Shown here one piece after another: positions 50,868 through 61,333 of a stretch of 64,000 nt of DNA; positions within the stretch are counted from its first letter, which is position 1; every line of letters starts with the position of its first letter. Where the stretch lies: assembly GCF_000368145.1 (NCBI RefSeq), contig NZ_KB849283.1, positions 1,700,324 through 1,764,323 of the forward strand, given 5' to 3'. The notes under the pieces are model-generated. The model was not told the origin of the DNA. It did not search any database and saw only the letters and a program-made list of their open reading frames with translations. This DNA is from Acinetobacter guillouiae CIP 63.46. GTDB lineage: Bacteria; Pseudomonadota; Gammaproteobacteria; Pseudomonadales; Moraxellaceae. The translations under genes and the position numbers were made by a program.

Positions 50868-53800
50868 TCAATTCTTTGATAGCTTTCTTCGGATTAACAG
50901 CTGATATGCAGCTGGAATAACAAACATTGATAAAAGTGGAGCTGAAATCATGCCCCCAACCATCGGTAAAGCAATACGGCTCATCAATTCAGAACCTGTC
51001 CCTGTTCCCCAAAGAATAGGAAGTAGCCCGACTAAAATTACAGCTACAGTCATCGCTTTTGGGCGAACACGTAGAACAGCCCCTGTACGAAGTGCGTCAT
51101 TGAGCTGTTGTTCAGTTAAGGATTTTTCAGAAGACTGCGTTTGTTGTATGGCTTGCTTTAAATAAAACAACATGACCACACCAAACTCTGCGGCAACACC
51201 CGCAAGTGCAATAAAGCCTACTGCTATGGCAATTGAAAAGTTATAGCCACTGAAATACATTGCCCAAATACCACCGATTAAAGCGAATGGTAGAGTCAGC
51301 ATAATCAGAGCGGCATCTTGTACTTGTCTAAAAATCAAATAGAGCAATAGAAAAATGATCATCAAAGTGATTGGTATCACCACCTTTAGACGAGCATTTG
51401 CTCTTTCCATAAACTCAAATTGACCTGAATAACTAATACTCATACCCGCAGAGCGTTTCACTTGTTCATCAATAGATCGTTTCAAATCCTGAACTACAGA
51501 AGCTAAATCACGCTCTTGTACATCAACATAGACCCAACCACTTGGGCGAGCATTCTCACTTTTTAGCATTGGGGGGCCATCAGTGATTTGAATATTGGCA
51601 ATGCTACTCAAAACAATTTGCTGACCTGATTCAGTCAGAATTGGTAGATTCCTTAAGGCTTCAAGTGAATCTCGGATTTCTCGTGGATAACGTACATTAA
51701 TAGGATACCTAGCTAATCCCTCAACAGTTTCCCCAATATTCTCCCCACCAATTGCTGATGACACAATTTGCTGTACATCATTGATATTAAGACCATAACG
51801 TGCAGCTTGCTTTCGATTAATATCGATATCAACATATCGCCCACCTGTGAGTCGTTCAGCTAAAGCTGAGCTAACACCGGGTATCTTTTTGGCAACCTGT
51901 TCAATTTGTTGTGCGACCCGATCAATATCTTGCAAATCATTTGCTGAAATCTTAATCCCGATTGGGCTTTTAACCCCAGTTGCCAACATATCAATTCGGT
52001 TACGAATAGGTGGCACCCAGATATTTGTTAAACCCGGTACTTGAACCGCTTTATCCAGTTCTTTTACTAACTTGTCGGGTGTCATACCTGAACGCCATTC
52101 AGATCGCGGTTTAAACTGAATCGTGGTTTCAAACATTTCTAAAGGTGCTGGATCTGTAGCTGACTCTGCTCGCCCAGCTTTACCAAATGCCGTGGCAACC
52201 TCTGGAACAGTTTTAATCATTCGATCAGTCTGTTGAAGTAACTCAGAAGCTTTTGCTGCGGACAATCCCGGTAAAGCCGAAGGCATATACAGTAAATCAC
52301 CTTCATCCATATTGGGCAGGAACTCTCCACCTAAGCGAGTTAAAGGGAAAAGACTGAGAAGAAAAATGAATGATGCACCAAATAAAGTTGTCTTTGGATA
52401 AGCTAAGACCTTATCCAACATCGGACGGTATATTTTGATTAGAAAACGGTTTAATGGATTGCATTGTTCAGAGGGTAACTTCCCTCGAATCCAGTACCCC
52501 ATCAAAATTGGAATCAGTGTAATTGATAACCCTGCGGCAGCGGCCATGGCATAAGTTTTAGTAAATGCCAATGGAGAAAACAGTCGTCCTTCTTGTGCTT
52601 GTAAAGTAAAAATAGGAATAAAGGATAAAGTAATGATGAGTAAACAGAAAAATAAAGCAGGTCCAACCTCACTAGCAGAATGCGTAATGATGTCCCAACG
52701 CTCTTGTGTTTTTAAAACTTGATCAGGATGTTCATGTTGCCAAGCTTCGATATGCTTATGTGCGTTTTCGACCATAACCACAGCGGCATCGACCATAGCG
52801 CCAATTGCAATGGCAATACCACCCAATGACATGATATTGGCATTTAGTCCCTGATAATACATCAATAAAAAAGCTGACAAGATTCCCAAGGGCAAAGAAA
52901 CAATCGCAACCATTGCTGAACGTAAATGCCAGAGGAATAATCCACAAACCAAAGCCACCACAATAAATTCTTCAATCAATTTATGGCTTAAATTTTCTAC
53001 AGCCCGATCAATCAATTGACTGCGATCATATACTGGAACAACTTGCACGCCTTTCGGTAGACTCTGTTGTAATTCGGCAAGTTTTTCTTTTACAGCAGTA
53101 ATGGTTTCACGTGCATTTTTACCAGCACGTAAAATCACAACACCTCCAACGGTTTCTCCTTGTCCATTAAGTTCAGTAATTCCACGACGCATTTCAGGTC
53201 CGAGTTGAATCGTTGCAACCTCTCCAAGAGTGATTGGGATGCCTAAACCGTTCGTACGTAATGGGATCTGCCGAAAATCTTCTAATGTTTTTAAATAACC
53301 AGAAGCTCTTACCATATATTCAGTTTCAGCCATTTCTAGGACTGAACCGCCAGTTTCCTGATTTGCCTTTTGAATTGCCTCAATGATACTTCGTTGAGTT
53401 ATACCGAATGCTGCCATCTTGGTAGGGTCTAAAACAATTTGATACTGCTTAACCATTCCCCCAATTGTGGCAACCTCAGCCACATTCGGTACTGTCTTTA
53501 GTTCATACTTCAAAAACCAGTCTTGTATGCTTCGCAGTTGTGAGAGATCATGTTGCCCTGTTGGATCAACCAAAGCATATTCGTAAATCCAACCAACACC
53601 TGTAGCATCTGGTCCTAATGAAGATTTTGCATTTGTAGGCATTCGCCCTTGTATTTGATTCAGATATTCCAACACGCGAGAACGTGCCCAGTAAAGATCA
53701 GTATGTTCATCAAAAATGATATAAACAAACGAATCACCAAAAAAAGAATAGCCCCGAACAGCTTTAACACCGGGCACTGATAACATGGTCGTTGTTAAAG

Positions 53801-54002
53801 GATACGTCACCTGATTTTCAACAATTTGTGGTGCTTGACCGGGAAAATTAGTTCGCACAATAACTTGTACATCAGACAGATCTGGCAAAGCATCAACCGG
53901 AGTATTTTTGACAGCCCAAGTTCCCCAAACGGCAAGAACTACAGCAGCTAATAAGACAAATACTCGATTTGCAATTGAAAAACGAATAATACGGGTGATC
54001 AT
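50868..54002 (-). CDS. cusA: CusA-type Cu(I)/Ag(I) RND efflux pump
   Basis: A 1044-residue heavy-metal RND transporter with 12 helices and two large periplasmic loops. The three methionine sites described for CusA are visible: [27 protein letters not shown], and [20 protein letters not shown]. The proton-relay helix contains [26 protein letters not shown] precedes the ATG, 14 bp after cusB. It expels monovalent copper or silver across the envelope with CusB and CusC. Confidence 0.95.
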   Translation of the reverse strand: MITRIIRFSIANRVFVLLAAVVLAVWGTWAVKNTPVDALPDLSDVQVIVRTNFPGQAPQIVENQVTYPLTTTMLSVPGVKAVRGYSFFGDSFVYIIFDEHTDLYWARSRVLEYLNQIQGRMPTNAKSSLGPDATGVGWIYEYALVDPTGQHDLSQLRSIQDWFLKYELKTVPNVAEVATIGGMVKQYQIVLDPTKMAAFGITQRSIIEAIQKANQETGGSVLEMAETEYMVRASGYLKTLEDFRQIPLRTNGLGIPITLGEVATIQLGPEMRRGITELNGQGETVGGVVILRAGKNARETITAVKEKLAELQQSLPKGVQVVPVYDRSQLIDRAVENLSHKLIEEFIVVALVCGLFLWHLRSAMVAIVSLPLGILSAFLLMYYQGLNANIMSLGGIAIAIGAMVDAAVVMVENAHKHIEAWQHEHPDQVLKTQERWDIITHSASEVGPALFFCLLIITLSFIPIFTLQAQEGRLFSPLAFTKTYAMAAAAGLSITLIPILMGYWIRGKLPSEQCNPLNRFLIKIYRPMLDKVLAYPKTTLFGASFIFLLSLFPLTRLGGEFLPNMDEGDLLYMPSALPGLSAAKASELLQQTDRMIKTVPEVATAFGKAGRAESATDPAPLEMFETTIQFKPRSEWRSGMTPDKLVKELDKAVQVPGLTNIWVPPIRNRIDMLATGVKSPIGIKISANDLQDIDRVAQQIEQVAKKIPGVSSALAERLTGGRYVDIDINRKQAARYGLNINDVQQIVSSAIGGENIGETVEGLARYPINVRYPREIRDSLEALRNLPILTESGQQIVLSSIANIQITDGPPMLKSENARPSGWVYVDVQERDLASVVQDLKRSIDEQVKRSAGMSISYSGQFEFMERANARLKVVIPITLMIIFLLLYLIFRQVQDAALIMLTLPFALIGGIWAMYFSGYNFSIAIAVGFIALAGVAAEFGVVMLFYLKQAIQQTQSSEKSLTEQQLNDALRTGAVLRVRPKAMTVAVILVGLLPILWGTGTGSELMSRIALPMVGGMISAPLLSMFVIPAAYQLLIRRKLSKN

Positions 54003-54016
54003 GATGGTTCTCCCGT

Positions 54017-55507
54017 TTAGTTCTTCATAGATGTCATAGACATCTTGGAAATGTCAGAAATCACATAAGCATCCCCAACATGTGTAAAGCGGAAACTGAC
54101 CTGATCTCCTTGCTGAATTTGGGTAAATGGTTGTACTGGTTGTTTAAAGCCCATGGTCATAGCCCCCCAACCCAACTCAGCAATTGCCTGATGTGAAATG
54201 GTAATGTCTTGAGCTGTAACTTTTTCCACTTTACCAATGCCTTGGTATATTGATGCCTTAGTTACTTGAGATGAAGTAATCGATTGTCCAGTGTTTAACT
54301 TATCCAGTACACCCTGTAAATTGGCCTCAGAATCAATTATGAATTGTCCCGAAACCACTACTTTCTGACCAGCGTTCAAACCCTGTAGAATTGCTATTTT
54401 ATTTCCATCACTCTGCCCTAACTGTACAACAACAGGTTCAAAACGCCCTTGTTCATGTGCCACAATGACGATATTACGAGTACCGGTACGTATAACAGCT
54501 TGCTCTGGCACAACTAAACTGCTTTGAGGATTGTTGGAGAATTTGACAGAAGCAAACATTCCTGGCTTGAGTTGTCCCTCTCTATTGGGTAACTCAATAC
54601 GAACTTTTATGGTTCTGCTTGTGGTATCTAGTGTTGGTAAAATATCAATGACTTTACCAGACACTTTTTGAGGATATGCAGCAAAAGTTGCTTCGACTTT
54701 AGCACCTCGTTTTATTCCAGCAATTTGCGTTTCAGGCACTGCTGCTTCTAACCAAATTGGATTAATTCCTTTAATTGAAGCAAGTGTTTGCCCCATAGTT
54801 AAAGTCATTCCACTATGAACTTCTAATGAGTCAATGAATCCACTTATAGGAGCACTCAAAGTCATATTAGATTGTACTTGATGTGTTTGTTCGACTTGAT
54901 GGATCACATTTGGTGGGATTCCCAGAAGCCGTAGGCGTTGTCGACTTGCTTGAATAAGAGAACGGTCTCCTATTTTAAGTACTGCCAAAAACTCGGTCTG
55001 CTCCCCAGTCCATTCTGGTATTGAAATATCAGCAATCGGGCTCCCTTGAGTCACTATATCTCCGACTGCATGACCATAGACACGCTGAACAAAACCACTT
55101 GCCCGTGTTTGCAGAATCGCTATCTGTCGTTCATTCGCTTGTAATATGCCATTGGTTAACAAAGTATTACCCATTACAACTTGTTCGACTGTGGCATAAC
55201 GAATGGCTAGATTTTGTTGAAGAGATGGATCAATCTTTACTCCTGCACTTTCAGTCATTCCAGAAGTACTTTCATCCGCATATTTAGGGACTAACTGCAT
55301 ATCCATAAAAGGAGATTTCCCCGGCTTATCAAAATGCTGTTCTGGTTTCATTGGATCGTACCAGTACAATACTTTAGCGGTTGCTTGATCACTTACAGTT
55401 TGCTTTTTATCATTTTGATGAGCGTACCAATATCCAGCACCACTACCAATTCCTAAGCTACCCACAATCAAGCCAGTCATTACGAATGCTAATTTATTTT
55501 TTAACAT
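54017..55507 (-). CDS. cusB: CusB-type adaptor fused to a C-terminal CusF domain
   Basis: A 496-residue periplasmic adaptor. One N-terminal helix is followed by a heavy-metal-binding segment ([33 protein letters not shown]). The adaptor core shows [20 protein letters not shown] and [20 protein letters not shown], then [11 protein letters not shown]. From about residue 415 a second metal domain appears: [30 protein letters not shown], the CusF copper site. The start codon overlaps the cusC stop by one base (TAATG). Confidence 0.94.
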   Translation of the reverse strand: MLKNKLAFVMTGLIVGSLGIGSGAGYWYAHQNDKKQTVSDQATAKVLYWYDPMKPEQHFDKPGKSPFMDMQLVPKYADESTSGMTESAGVKIDPSLQQNLAIRYATVEQVVMGNTLLTNGILQANERQIAILQTRASGFVQRVYGHAVGDIVTQGSPIADISIPEWTGEQTEFLAVLKIGDRSLIQASRQRLRLLGIPPNVIHQVEQTHQVQSNMTLSAPISGFIDSLEVHSGMTLTMGQTLASIKGINPIWLEAAVPETQIAGIKRGAKVEATFAAYPQKVSGKVIDILPTLDTTSRTIKVRIELPNREGQLKPGMFASVKFSNNPQSSLVVPEQAVIRTGTRNIVIVAHEQGRFEPVVVQLGQSDGNKIAILQGLNAGQKVVVSGQFIIDSEANLQGVLDKLNTGQSITSSQVTKASIYQGIGKVEKVTAQDITISHQAIAELGWGAMTMGFKQPVQPFTQIQQGDQVSFRFTHVGDAYVISDISKMSMTSMKN

Positions 55508-56811
55508 TATCGTGACTCCTCAGCATGGTTTAAGGTCGGTTCTACAAAAGAAAAATAGAGCTGGGCTTTGATAATTGCTTGCTGTTGTTGTAAATCGATG
55601 AGGCGTAATCGCTGATTTAGTAATGCTTGTCGTGTCTCAATGACATCTGACAAATTGGCTTTACCAGCCTGATAACTTGCTAGCTGTAAATTTACTTTTT
55701 GTTTAGTCAAAGGAAGTGTACTTTGAACTGTACGTTGGATTTGTTGATCAAGGGCTTTTAAGTCCGATAGCCCCTCATCTAACATGGTGAGATGCTCGCG
55801 GTATTTTATCTCCTGATCTACTGTAATCCTGTTTTGTTCCGCTAAAATGGCTTGAACCAATGAACTACTACGTTTTTTTGAAAATACTGGTAGTTCTGTT
55901 GTCAGTTGCACACCAATCATATCTCCAAATTCAGGAGCACGGTGCTGATAGGCAAACTCGATACTCCAATCTGATTTTTGTAGGGCTTGAGCTTGCTTAA
56001 GTTTGGCTTCAGCAGTTTGCCTTTCTGCTTGAAATGCTTTCAATTCAGGATGTTGATGCAGATGATGATATAAACGTGATGTATCAAAATTAATTACAGG
56101 TTCTTGGCTAGGCAAACTTTCTATTTCAGTTGTACGACTAGAATCCTCACTGATTAATCGGTGTAATTCTAGCTTTGCTTTATTTAAATCTCGAAGTAAA
56201 TCATCTTTTTGATCAAGTAAAACCGTTTTATCCAGCTTAGGGGAAATCGCATTAGTAACCATAGTCCGACCAGATGTAACCTGTGTCTGCGTAATCTGGG
56301 ATAACAATCCATTTTCTGAAAGAAGGTCATCATATAAGGCCAGTTTACGCTCAAGATAAAAACGCTTAAGCCATACCGATGCTACTTTTTGACGTAACTC
56401 AATACGAAGAATTTCTGTCTGAGCATTAGCTGAACCCAATTCAGCTTTTGCTAATTCTATTTCGGCCAATCTTTTGGCACGATTTGGAAAATCTTGCATG
56501 ATGCCAATCTTTTGCATCGTCATGCCTTCTTGTGTGACTGACCATGCGGCATCGCCAGACACGGGGTAATTATCTAAGCCAACAAACAGTTTAGGATTGG
56601 GTAAGATACCGGAAGCTGAAACCATATTCTCAGCGCCTTCAATCTGAGCACTATTGGCCCTTAGAGTAGGTGCATATTGCTCAGCAAGCTTCAACGCTGT
56701 ATCCAAAGTCAATGGCTGGGCATAAGCATGACCATAACTCAAGAAAAAACAGATCGTTGCAATTGAGCATCCACCCCATTTTAGGGACAGCTTTTCTTTA
56801 TTAAAGTTCAT
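55507..56811 (-). CDS. cusC: CusC-type outer-membrane efflux protein
   Basis: A 434-residue TolC-superfamily protein (outer membrane efflux protein domains). The signal peptide ends at SYGHAYAQP. The first repeat includes LDTALKLAEQYAPTLRANSA, and the second ends KVNLQLASYQAGKANLSDVI with ETRQALLNQRLRLIDLQQQ. It forms the exit duct for CusBA. First gene of the cusCBAF operon, with the small Met/His/Cys-rich gene 80 bp upstream. Confidence 0.92.
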   Translation of the reverse strand: MNFNKEKLSLKWGGCSIATICFFLSYGHAYAQPLTLDTALKLAEQYAPTLRANSAQIEGAENMVSASGILPNPKLFVGLDNYPVSGDAAWSVTQEGMTMQKIGIMQDFPNRAKRLAEIELAKAELGSANAQTEILRIELRQKVASVWLKRFYLERKLALYDDLLSENGLLSQITQTQVTSGRTMVTNAISPKLDKTVLLDQKDDLLRDLNKAKLELHRLISEDSSRTTEIESLPSQEPVINFDTSRLYHHLHQHPELKAFQAERQTAEAKLKQAQALQKSDWSIEFAYQHRAPEFGDMIGVQLTTELPVFSKKRSSSLVQAILAEQNRITVDQEIKYREHLTMLDEGLSDLKALDQQIQRTVQSTLPLTKQKVNLQLASYQAGKANLSDVIETRQALLNQRLRLIDLQQQQAIIKAQLYFSFVEPTLNHAEESR

Positions 56812-56891
56812 ATTTTTAGCTCTAAAATGATGTACACGCGCACGTGCAGAACATCCATAGAAAACTCTATGAATGATGATTAGTCATCAAA

Positions 56892-57296
56892 TTAATTAGA
56901 GCGTGGGGGTTTCCATAAATTGGAAGGATCAGATGAGGTGAAATTTTGATTTAATGGAGAAAAAGTAGACTGTTCCACAGGGGAAGAAACCATAGATTGC
57001 AAAACACCTAGTGCTGTAGATGTATATGCAATTTTAGAAAATGACATAATACAATCTTGCTTAGACATACATGATGGATCATGTAATTGCTTCTTAATCT
57101 TTACTTCAGCTTTCATACAATCCATGTGCATAGTACTTGCTTTTTCATGATCTTCAGAATTCATCATTTGCATCGATTGCATATCTTGAGATGACATTAA
57201 ACATGGACTATGTACAGATGCAGCTGCTGCTGCCGATCCTACGATAAGGATAGCAAATGATAAAAACAGCGAAAGGCATGTTTTTAACCAGTGCAT
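56892..57296 (-). CDS. Exported Met/His/Cys-rich small protein of the copper cluster
   Basis: A 134-residue protein with a signal peptide (LSLFLSFAILIVGSAAAAAS) and a metal-ligand-rich middle: CLMSSQDMQSMQMMNSEDHE, STMHMDCMKAE, and DPSCMSKQDCIMSF. No named family is recognised. The position directly upstream of cusC and the Met/His/Cys content suggest periplasmic copper binding or sensing, which is inference. Confidence 0.7.
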   Translation of the reverse strand: MHWLKTCLSLFLSFAILIVGSAAAAASVHSPCLMSSQDMQSMQMMNSEDHEKASTMHMDCMKAEVKIKKQLHDPSCMSKQDCIMSFSKIAYTSTALGVLQSMVSSPVEQSTFSPLNQNFTSSDPSNLWKPPRSN

Positions 57297-57386
57297 AATG
57301 TCATGACCAAAATTTAAGCTTTTTTAGTTTTACAGATTCTTAGTAAAATAACAATCCTATAATTAATTTAAATAATTACTTAAACA

Positions 57387-57424
57387 AGAGCATGGTTGTT
57401 GATATGAATCAACAACCATGCTCT
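57387..57424 (-). terminator. Terminator after feoB
   Basis: AGAGCATGGTTGTTGAT and ATCAACAACCATGCTCT form a perfect 17-bp stem with a 4-nt loop, just past the feoB stop. The following minus-strand sequence is only moderately T-rich. Confidence 0.75.
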
Positions 57425-57427
57425 AGA

Positions 57428-59257
57428 TTAAAAACGACTCACAACTTGATAAGTTATGAAAGAGAATAAGTAGGCCAACGAGAAAAGATAGATGGCCATT
57501 ATGGTTGGCTGTTTCCAACTCCCTGTTTCTCTTCTGATAGTTGCCAATGTTGCTAAACAATGTGGAGCAAAGATAAACCAAACCAATAGTGACATCCCTG
57601 TCGCTAGTCCCCATCCATCAGGACCCGATATTTGAGATAATAAGGTTTGGGTAACTGCATTCTCATCACCAGACATTGCATAGATTACCCCTAATGCAGC
57701 AATAATCACTTCACGAGCTGCCATGGCAGGAATCAAAGCAATACAAATTTCCCACGTAAATCCAATCGGAGCAAATATTGGATGGATTAGATGTCCTAAC
57801 TGTCCAGCAATACTATAATTGATTGGTGGCATTGTTGGGTTATCAGGTGGTAATGGGAACGTTACCAAGAACCATAATAAAATAGAAAGTGCGACAATAA
57901 TTCCACCAACTCTTTTTAAGAATATAGTCGCTCTATCATAAAGCCCCAAAGCTACATTTCGAACATCTGGAATACGGTATGTAGGTAATTCAAAAATGAA
58001 AATACTTTCAGTTTTATCTTTTCTTACTAATTTCAGGAATAAAGAAACCAATAAAGCGGATACGATTCCTGACATGTAAAGCCCGAACAGAACTAGACCT
58101 TGTAAACTGAGCCAACCATAAACCAACTTGTTTGGAATGAATGCAGCGATCAGCAAAGCATATACAGGTAATCGTGCAGAACACGTCATCAAAGGTGCAA
58201 TCATAATCGTTGCCAAACGATCTCTTTCAGAACTGATACTCCGTGTTGCCATAATTCCTGGGATGGCACAGGCAAAGCTTGAAAGCAACGGAATAAATGA
58301 ACGCCCACTTAAGCCTGCTTTAGACATCAGTTTATCCAACAAAAAGGCAGCTCTAGGTAAGTAACCCGATTCCTCTAAAACTAAAATAAAGAAAAATAAA
58401 ATAAGAATTTGAGGCATATAGGCAAGCACACTACCTGCACCCGCAATCACACCGTCAACAATCAAACTTCTTAGAAGTTGGTGCGAAATTAAAGGCCCAA
58501 CAGCCCCACTAAACCATGTAATCGAATTTTCAATAAATGCAATGAAGGGTTGTGCCCAAATGAAAACCGCCTGAAACATTACAAACATGGTAAAGGTCAA
58601 TATTAATAATCCAAAAAATGGATGTAAGAATATTTTGTCTAAGAAAGCCGTTCGTTTATCACCATTATCATTCTTCAATATGACCTGTTTTGTAATATCT
58701 TTGATTTGGTCGAAATGATTTAGATCAGAATGATAAGGGGAAATAAACAAATTTTTTTGGTCTAACTGCGTTAATAAACCCTGAATCCCTTTTGTCTTTA
58801 CAGCTATCGATTCAACAACAGGAATACCTAAGAGCTGAGATAATTTTGATGTGTCAATCGAGATACCACGTTTTCTAACCTCATCCATCATGTTAAGAAC
58901 AAGTAACATTGGTCTGTTTAAAGCTCTGACTTCAAGTACAAGACTTAAATGAAGATGAAGATTCGTAGCATCCACAACACATACAAAAATATCAGGTATA
59001 ACTTCACCTTTTAACTCGCCAAAACAGACTGCTCTAGTTACTTCTTCATCTAAACTACTTGGCTTTAAACTGTAAGTCCCAGGTAAATCCAGTACTCGTA
59101 CAGTATCGCCAGAAGGTAATTTAAAAAAACCCTCTTTCCGTTCTACCGTTACCCCAGCATAATTAGCAACTTTTTGACGAGTCCCTGTGAGGGTGTTAAA
59201 AAGTGATGTTTTACCGCAATTGGGATTACCAACGAGTGCAATATTTTTAGTGTTCAT
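57428..59257 (-). CDS. feoB: FeoB ferrous iron transporter
   Basis: A 609-residue inner-membrane Fe(II) transporter with an N-terminal GTPase: G1 VGNPNCGKTSLFNTLTGTRQ, switch region NYAGVTVERKEG, G3 LDLPGTYSL, and G4 LNMMDEV. The membrane part has two Gate-type motifs, LPRAAFLLDKLMSKAGLSGR with SFIPLLSSFACAIPGIMATR, and the later LIPAMAAREVIIAALGVIYA. It is on the short side for FeoB but all motifs are present. Its start overlaps feoA by 11 bp. Its place in a copper island suggests an accessory copy. Confidence 0.95.
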   Translation of the reverse strand: MNTKNIALVGNPNCGKTSLFNTLTGTRQKVANYAGVTVERKEGFFKLPSGDTVRVLDLPGTYSLKPSSLDEEVTRAVCFGELKGEVIPDIFVCVVDATNLHLHLSLVLEVRALNRPMLLVLNMMDEVRKRGISIDTSKLSQLLGIPVVESIAVKTKGIQGLLTQLDQKNLFISPYHSDLNHFDQIKDITKQVILKNDNGDKRTAFLDKIFLHPFFGLLILTFTMFVMFQAVFIWAQPFIAFIENSITWFSGAVGPLISHQLLRSLIVDGVIAGAGSVLAYMPQILILFFFILVLEESGYLPRAAFLLDKLMSKAGLSGRSFIPLLSSFACAIPGIMATRSISSERDRLATIMIAPLMTCSARLPVYALLIAAFIPNKLVYGWLSLQGLVLFGLYMSGIVSALLVSLFLKLVRKDKTESIFIFELPTYRIPDVRNVALGLYDRATIFLKRVGGIIVALSILLWFLVTFPLPPDNPTMPPINYSIAGQLGHLIHPIFAPIGFTWEICIALIPAMAAREVIIAALGVIYAMSGDENAVTQTLLSQISGPDGWGLATGMSLLVWFIFAPHCLATLATIRRETGSWKQPTIMAIYLFSLAYLFSFITYQVVSRF

Positions 59258-59504
59258 TGGTAATCTCTACAAAAATTCGTTCTGCTTCATTTTTTCTTAA
59301 TGCGAAACGTGAGGTTTCAATTTGAACCAATACGGGGTCACCACCAAAAAGCCCTTTTGCAAGTACTTGTAAGGATTCACCTACTCTAAAGCCCAGCAGT
59401 TCTAAACGCTCTAGAACAGGATCATTTTTATCTTGATACTGATCACCCTTTTTAAGATCAATGATTTTTACAATTTGGTCTTGCTTTACTTGAAATAAAT
59501 TCAT
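59247..59504 (-). CDS. feoA: FeoA ferrous iron transport accessory protein
   Basis: An 85-residue SH3-like protein (DQIVKIIDLKKGDQYQDKND, LERLLGFRVGES-type core, PVLVQIETSRFALRKNEAER) typical of FeoA, which supports FeoB. The start is the ATG at 59504 with AAGGTG upstream, not the in-frame GTG three codons before. It follows the CDF gene by about 10 bp, so CDF, feoA and feoB may share the metal-induced transcript. No feoC is seen. Confidence 0.92.
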   Translation of the reverse strand: MNLFQVKQDQIVKIIDLKKGDQYQDKNDPVLERLELLGFRVGESLQVLAKGLFGGDPVLVQIETSRFALRKNEAERIFVEITNEH

Positions 59505-59514
59505 TGTCTGCACC

Positions 59515-60795
59515 TTATTTCAACGCCAAAATTTTTCTAGCGCCGTTAAGCACGAACAATGAAACGAGGATACCAATAATCAAATCAGGGTAAGCTGAGC
59601 TAGTCCATGTCACAAGTACACCGGCAAAAATGACTCCCATATTAACGATTACATCATTTGCGGTGAATATCCAACTTGCTTTCATATGGGCACCTCCATT
59701 TTTGTGGCCTGTCAGTAAATAGAGACAGGCAACATTTGCAATAAGTGCACAGAAAGCAATAATAATCATTATGCTAGATTCAGGCTCACTACCTAGAATA
59801 AAGCGCCTAATCACATCAACAATAACAACAAGAGCTAATGACAATTGAATCCAACCAGCGAAATGAGCTGCTTTTACTTGATACTTAGCTGCTTTTCCTA
59901 CTACATAAAGTGCTATACCATAAACAGCAGCATCAGCAAACATATCAAGAGAGTCGGCAATAAGACCTGTAGATTCGGCAATAATGCCACTTATGAATTC
60001 AATAAAAAAAAGAACACCATTAATCGCTAATAATAATTTTAGTACTTTCGCCTGCTTAGTTGGATCAGGTGCTTCAGGCAATTCCCCCGTAGCTTTTACC
60101 GTTTCCACAAGCTTTGCACCAAAGCCAAGGGCTTCAAGTTTTGTGGTAATTTCATTAATCCCATTGGTATGGAAAACAACTAACTGTCTTTGCGCCAAAT
60201 CAAAAGATAAACCTTTAACTTCATGCAAGGGAGAAAGTGCCATTCTTACCATTTGCTCTTCTGCCGAACAATCCATCTTCGGAATCAGAAAAGTACTAGC
60301 TTCTTGTGCTTGTTCTTTATTTTCATAAGCTTCAGTTTTATTTAATTTTGCCCCAAATCCAAGAGCTTCAAGTTTTGCAGTGATTTCATTACTTTCACCA
60401 TTATGCAGAACTTTTAGGTTTCGGTTCGGCAAATCAAAAACCAAGCTCTTAACATCTACCAATGAAGATAAAGTCATCCGAACCATTTGTTCCTCTGCGG
60501 AACAATCCATTTTCGGGATGCTATAGTCACTGATGAAAGTCGCTGTATCTTCACTCCCCCTAATCTTTTCAGGTGAAGTTATCGAATCCGAACCACAGCA
60601 TGAATTCGACTGCTTACTACAGCAGGAATCTTTTTCATCAGGGGTAGGTTCTTGCTGTACCTCATTATCGCAACAAGAACTTTTACTTTCTTCTGTAGCT
60701 AAATCTTTAATTTTACAAGAATCTGTTTTTGATTCATTTTGTTTTTGCTTAGTGTCTTCACAAGAACTTTCTTGATTACAACCGCAACCACTCAT
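59515..60795 (-). CDS. Cation-diffusion-facilitator exporter with Cys-rich tail and two HMA-like domains
   Basis: A 426-residue CDF-type metal exporter. The N-terminal 75 residues are Cys-rich (SGCGCNQESSCED, SCCDNE, DSCCSKQSNSCCGS). Two repeated HMA-like domains follow, each starting IPKMDCSAEEQMVRM with one Cys in place of the usual CxxC, and each ending ITxKLEALGFGAKL. The membrane part has the metal-site helix TGLIADSLDMFADAAVYGIA and the second site IFTANDVIVNMGV. The start chosen is the ATG at 60795 (AGG upstream). It is expressed from a MerR-type promoter facing the divergent regulator; cadmium, lead or zinc are likely substrates. Confidence 0.87.
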   Translation of the reverse strand: MSGCGCNQESSCEDTKQKQNESKTDSCKIKDLATEESKSSCCDNEVQQEPTPDEKDSCCSKQSNSCCGSDSITSPEKIRGSEDTATFISDYSIPKMDCSAEEQMVRMTLSSLVDVKSLVFDLPNRNLKVLHNGESNEITAKLEALGFGAKLNKTEAYENKEQAQEASTFLIPKMDCSAEEQMVRMALSPLHEVKGLSFDLAQRQLVVFHTNGINEITTKLEALGFGAKLVETVKATGELPEAPDPTKQAKVLKLLLAINGVLFFIEFISGIIAESTGLIADSLDMFADAAVYGIALYVVGKAAKYQVKAAHFAGWIQLSLALVVIVDVIRRFILGSEPESSIMIIIAFCALIANVACLYLLTGHKNGGAHMKASWIFTANDVIVNMGVIFAGVLVTWTSSAYPDLIIGILVSLFVLNGARKILALK

Positions 60796-60830
60796 TGATG
60801 TGCCTATAGTCATATCTTCACGTATTGCAT

Positions 60831-60861
60831 ATTAAAATCCCTATAGCTACTATAGAGTCAA
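60831..60861 (-). promoter_or_regulatory. MerR-type promoter/operator of the CDF-feoAB transcript
   Basis: On the minus strand TTGACT and TTTAAT are separated by 19 bp, the long spacer typical of MerR-activated promoters. The spacer holds the dyad CTATAGTAGCTATAG. The -35 end lies near the start of the divergent MerR gene, which should be autoregulated from here. Confidence 0.82.
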
Positions 60862-60879
60862 TAGATCAGGTGACTTGAA

Positions 60880-61284
60880 ATGAACTTAAAAATTGGTGAA
60901 TTATCTCAGCTATCCGGTTGCCCTGTTGTTACAATACGGTTTTATGAAAAAGAAGCTTTATTACTAGCCCCTAATCGTTCGGAAGCTAATTATCGACTTT
61001 ATAACAAAGACCACTTAGAGCGACTTCTATTTATTCTTAATTGCCGAACTTTGAATATGAGCTTGGACGAAATAAAAATTTTATTAGCATACAAAGACAA
61101 ACCTTGTGGAAACTGTAGTTCTATTAACATCTTAGTTGATAAACATATTCATCAATTAGAGCAGAATATCCAAAAACAGATTCAGCTTAAGCAACAACTT
61201 TCTGATTTAAGAAGTAAATGCTCTGGTTTTTTGGAAATTAACTCTTGTAAAGTACTTGAAGGGTTATCCGTAAGTTTAAAATAA
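60880..61284 (+). CDS. MerR-family heavy-metal regulator (CadR/PbrR-like)
   Basis: A 134-residue regulator. The N-terminal HTH is KIGELSQLSGCPVVTIRFYE with the wing NRSEANYRLYNKDHLERL. A dimer helix follows. The metal-site cysteines are C76 and C79 (KDKPCGNCSS), and C114 and C123 (RSKCSGFLEINSCK), as in Cd/Pb-responsive MerR proteins. AGGTGA precedes the ATG. It is divergent from the CDF gene across a 19-bp-spacer promoter. Confidence 0.93.
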   Translation: MNLKIGELSQLSGCPVVTIRFYEKEALLLAPNRSEANYRLYNKDHLERLLFILNCRTLNMSLDEIKILLAYKDKPCGNCSSINILVDKHIHQLEQNIQKQIQLKQQLSDLRSKCSGFLEINSCKVLEGLSVSLK

Positions 61285-61325
61285 TTAAGAATGAATAATG
61301 GAATATCACCATTATTCATTCTTAA
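61285..61325. terminator. Bidirectional terminator between merR-type gene and copB
   Basis: TTAAGAATGAATAATGG and CCATTATTCATTCTTAA form a perfect 17-bp stem with a 7-nt loop between two convergent genes. Confidence 0.8.
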
Positions 61326-61333
61326 TAAAATAT

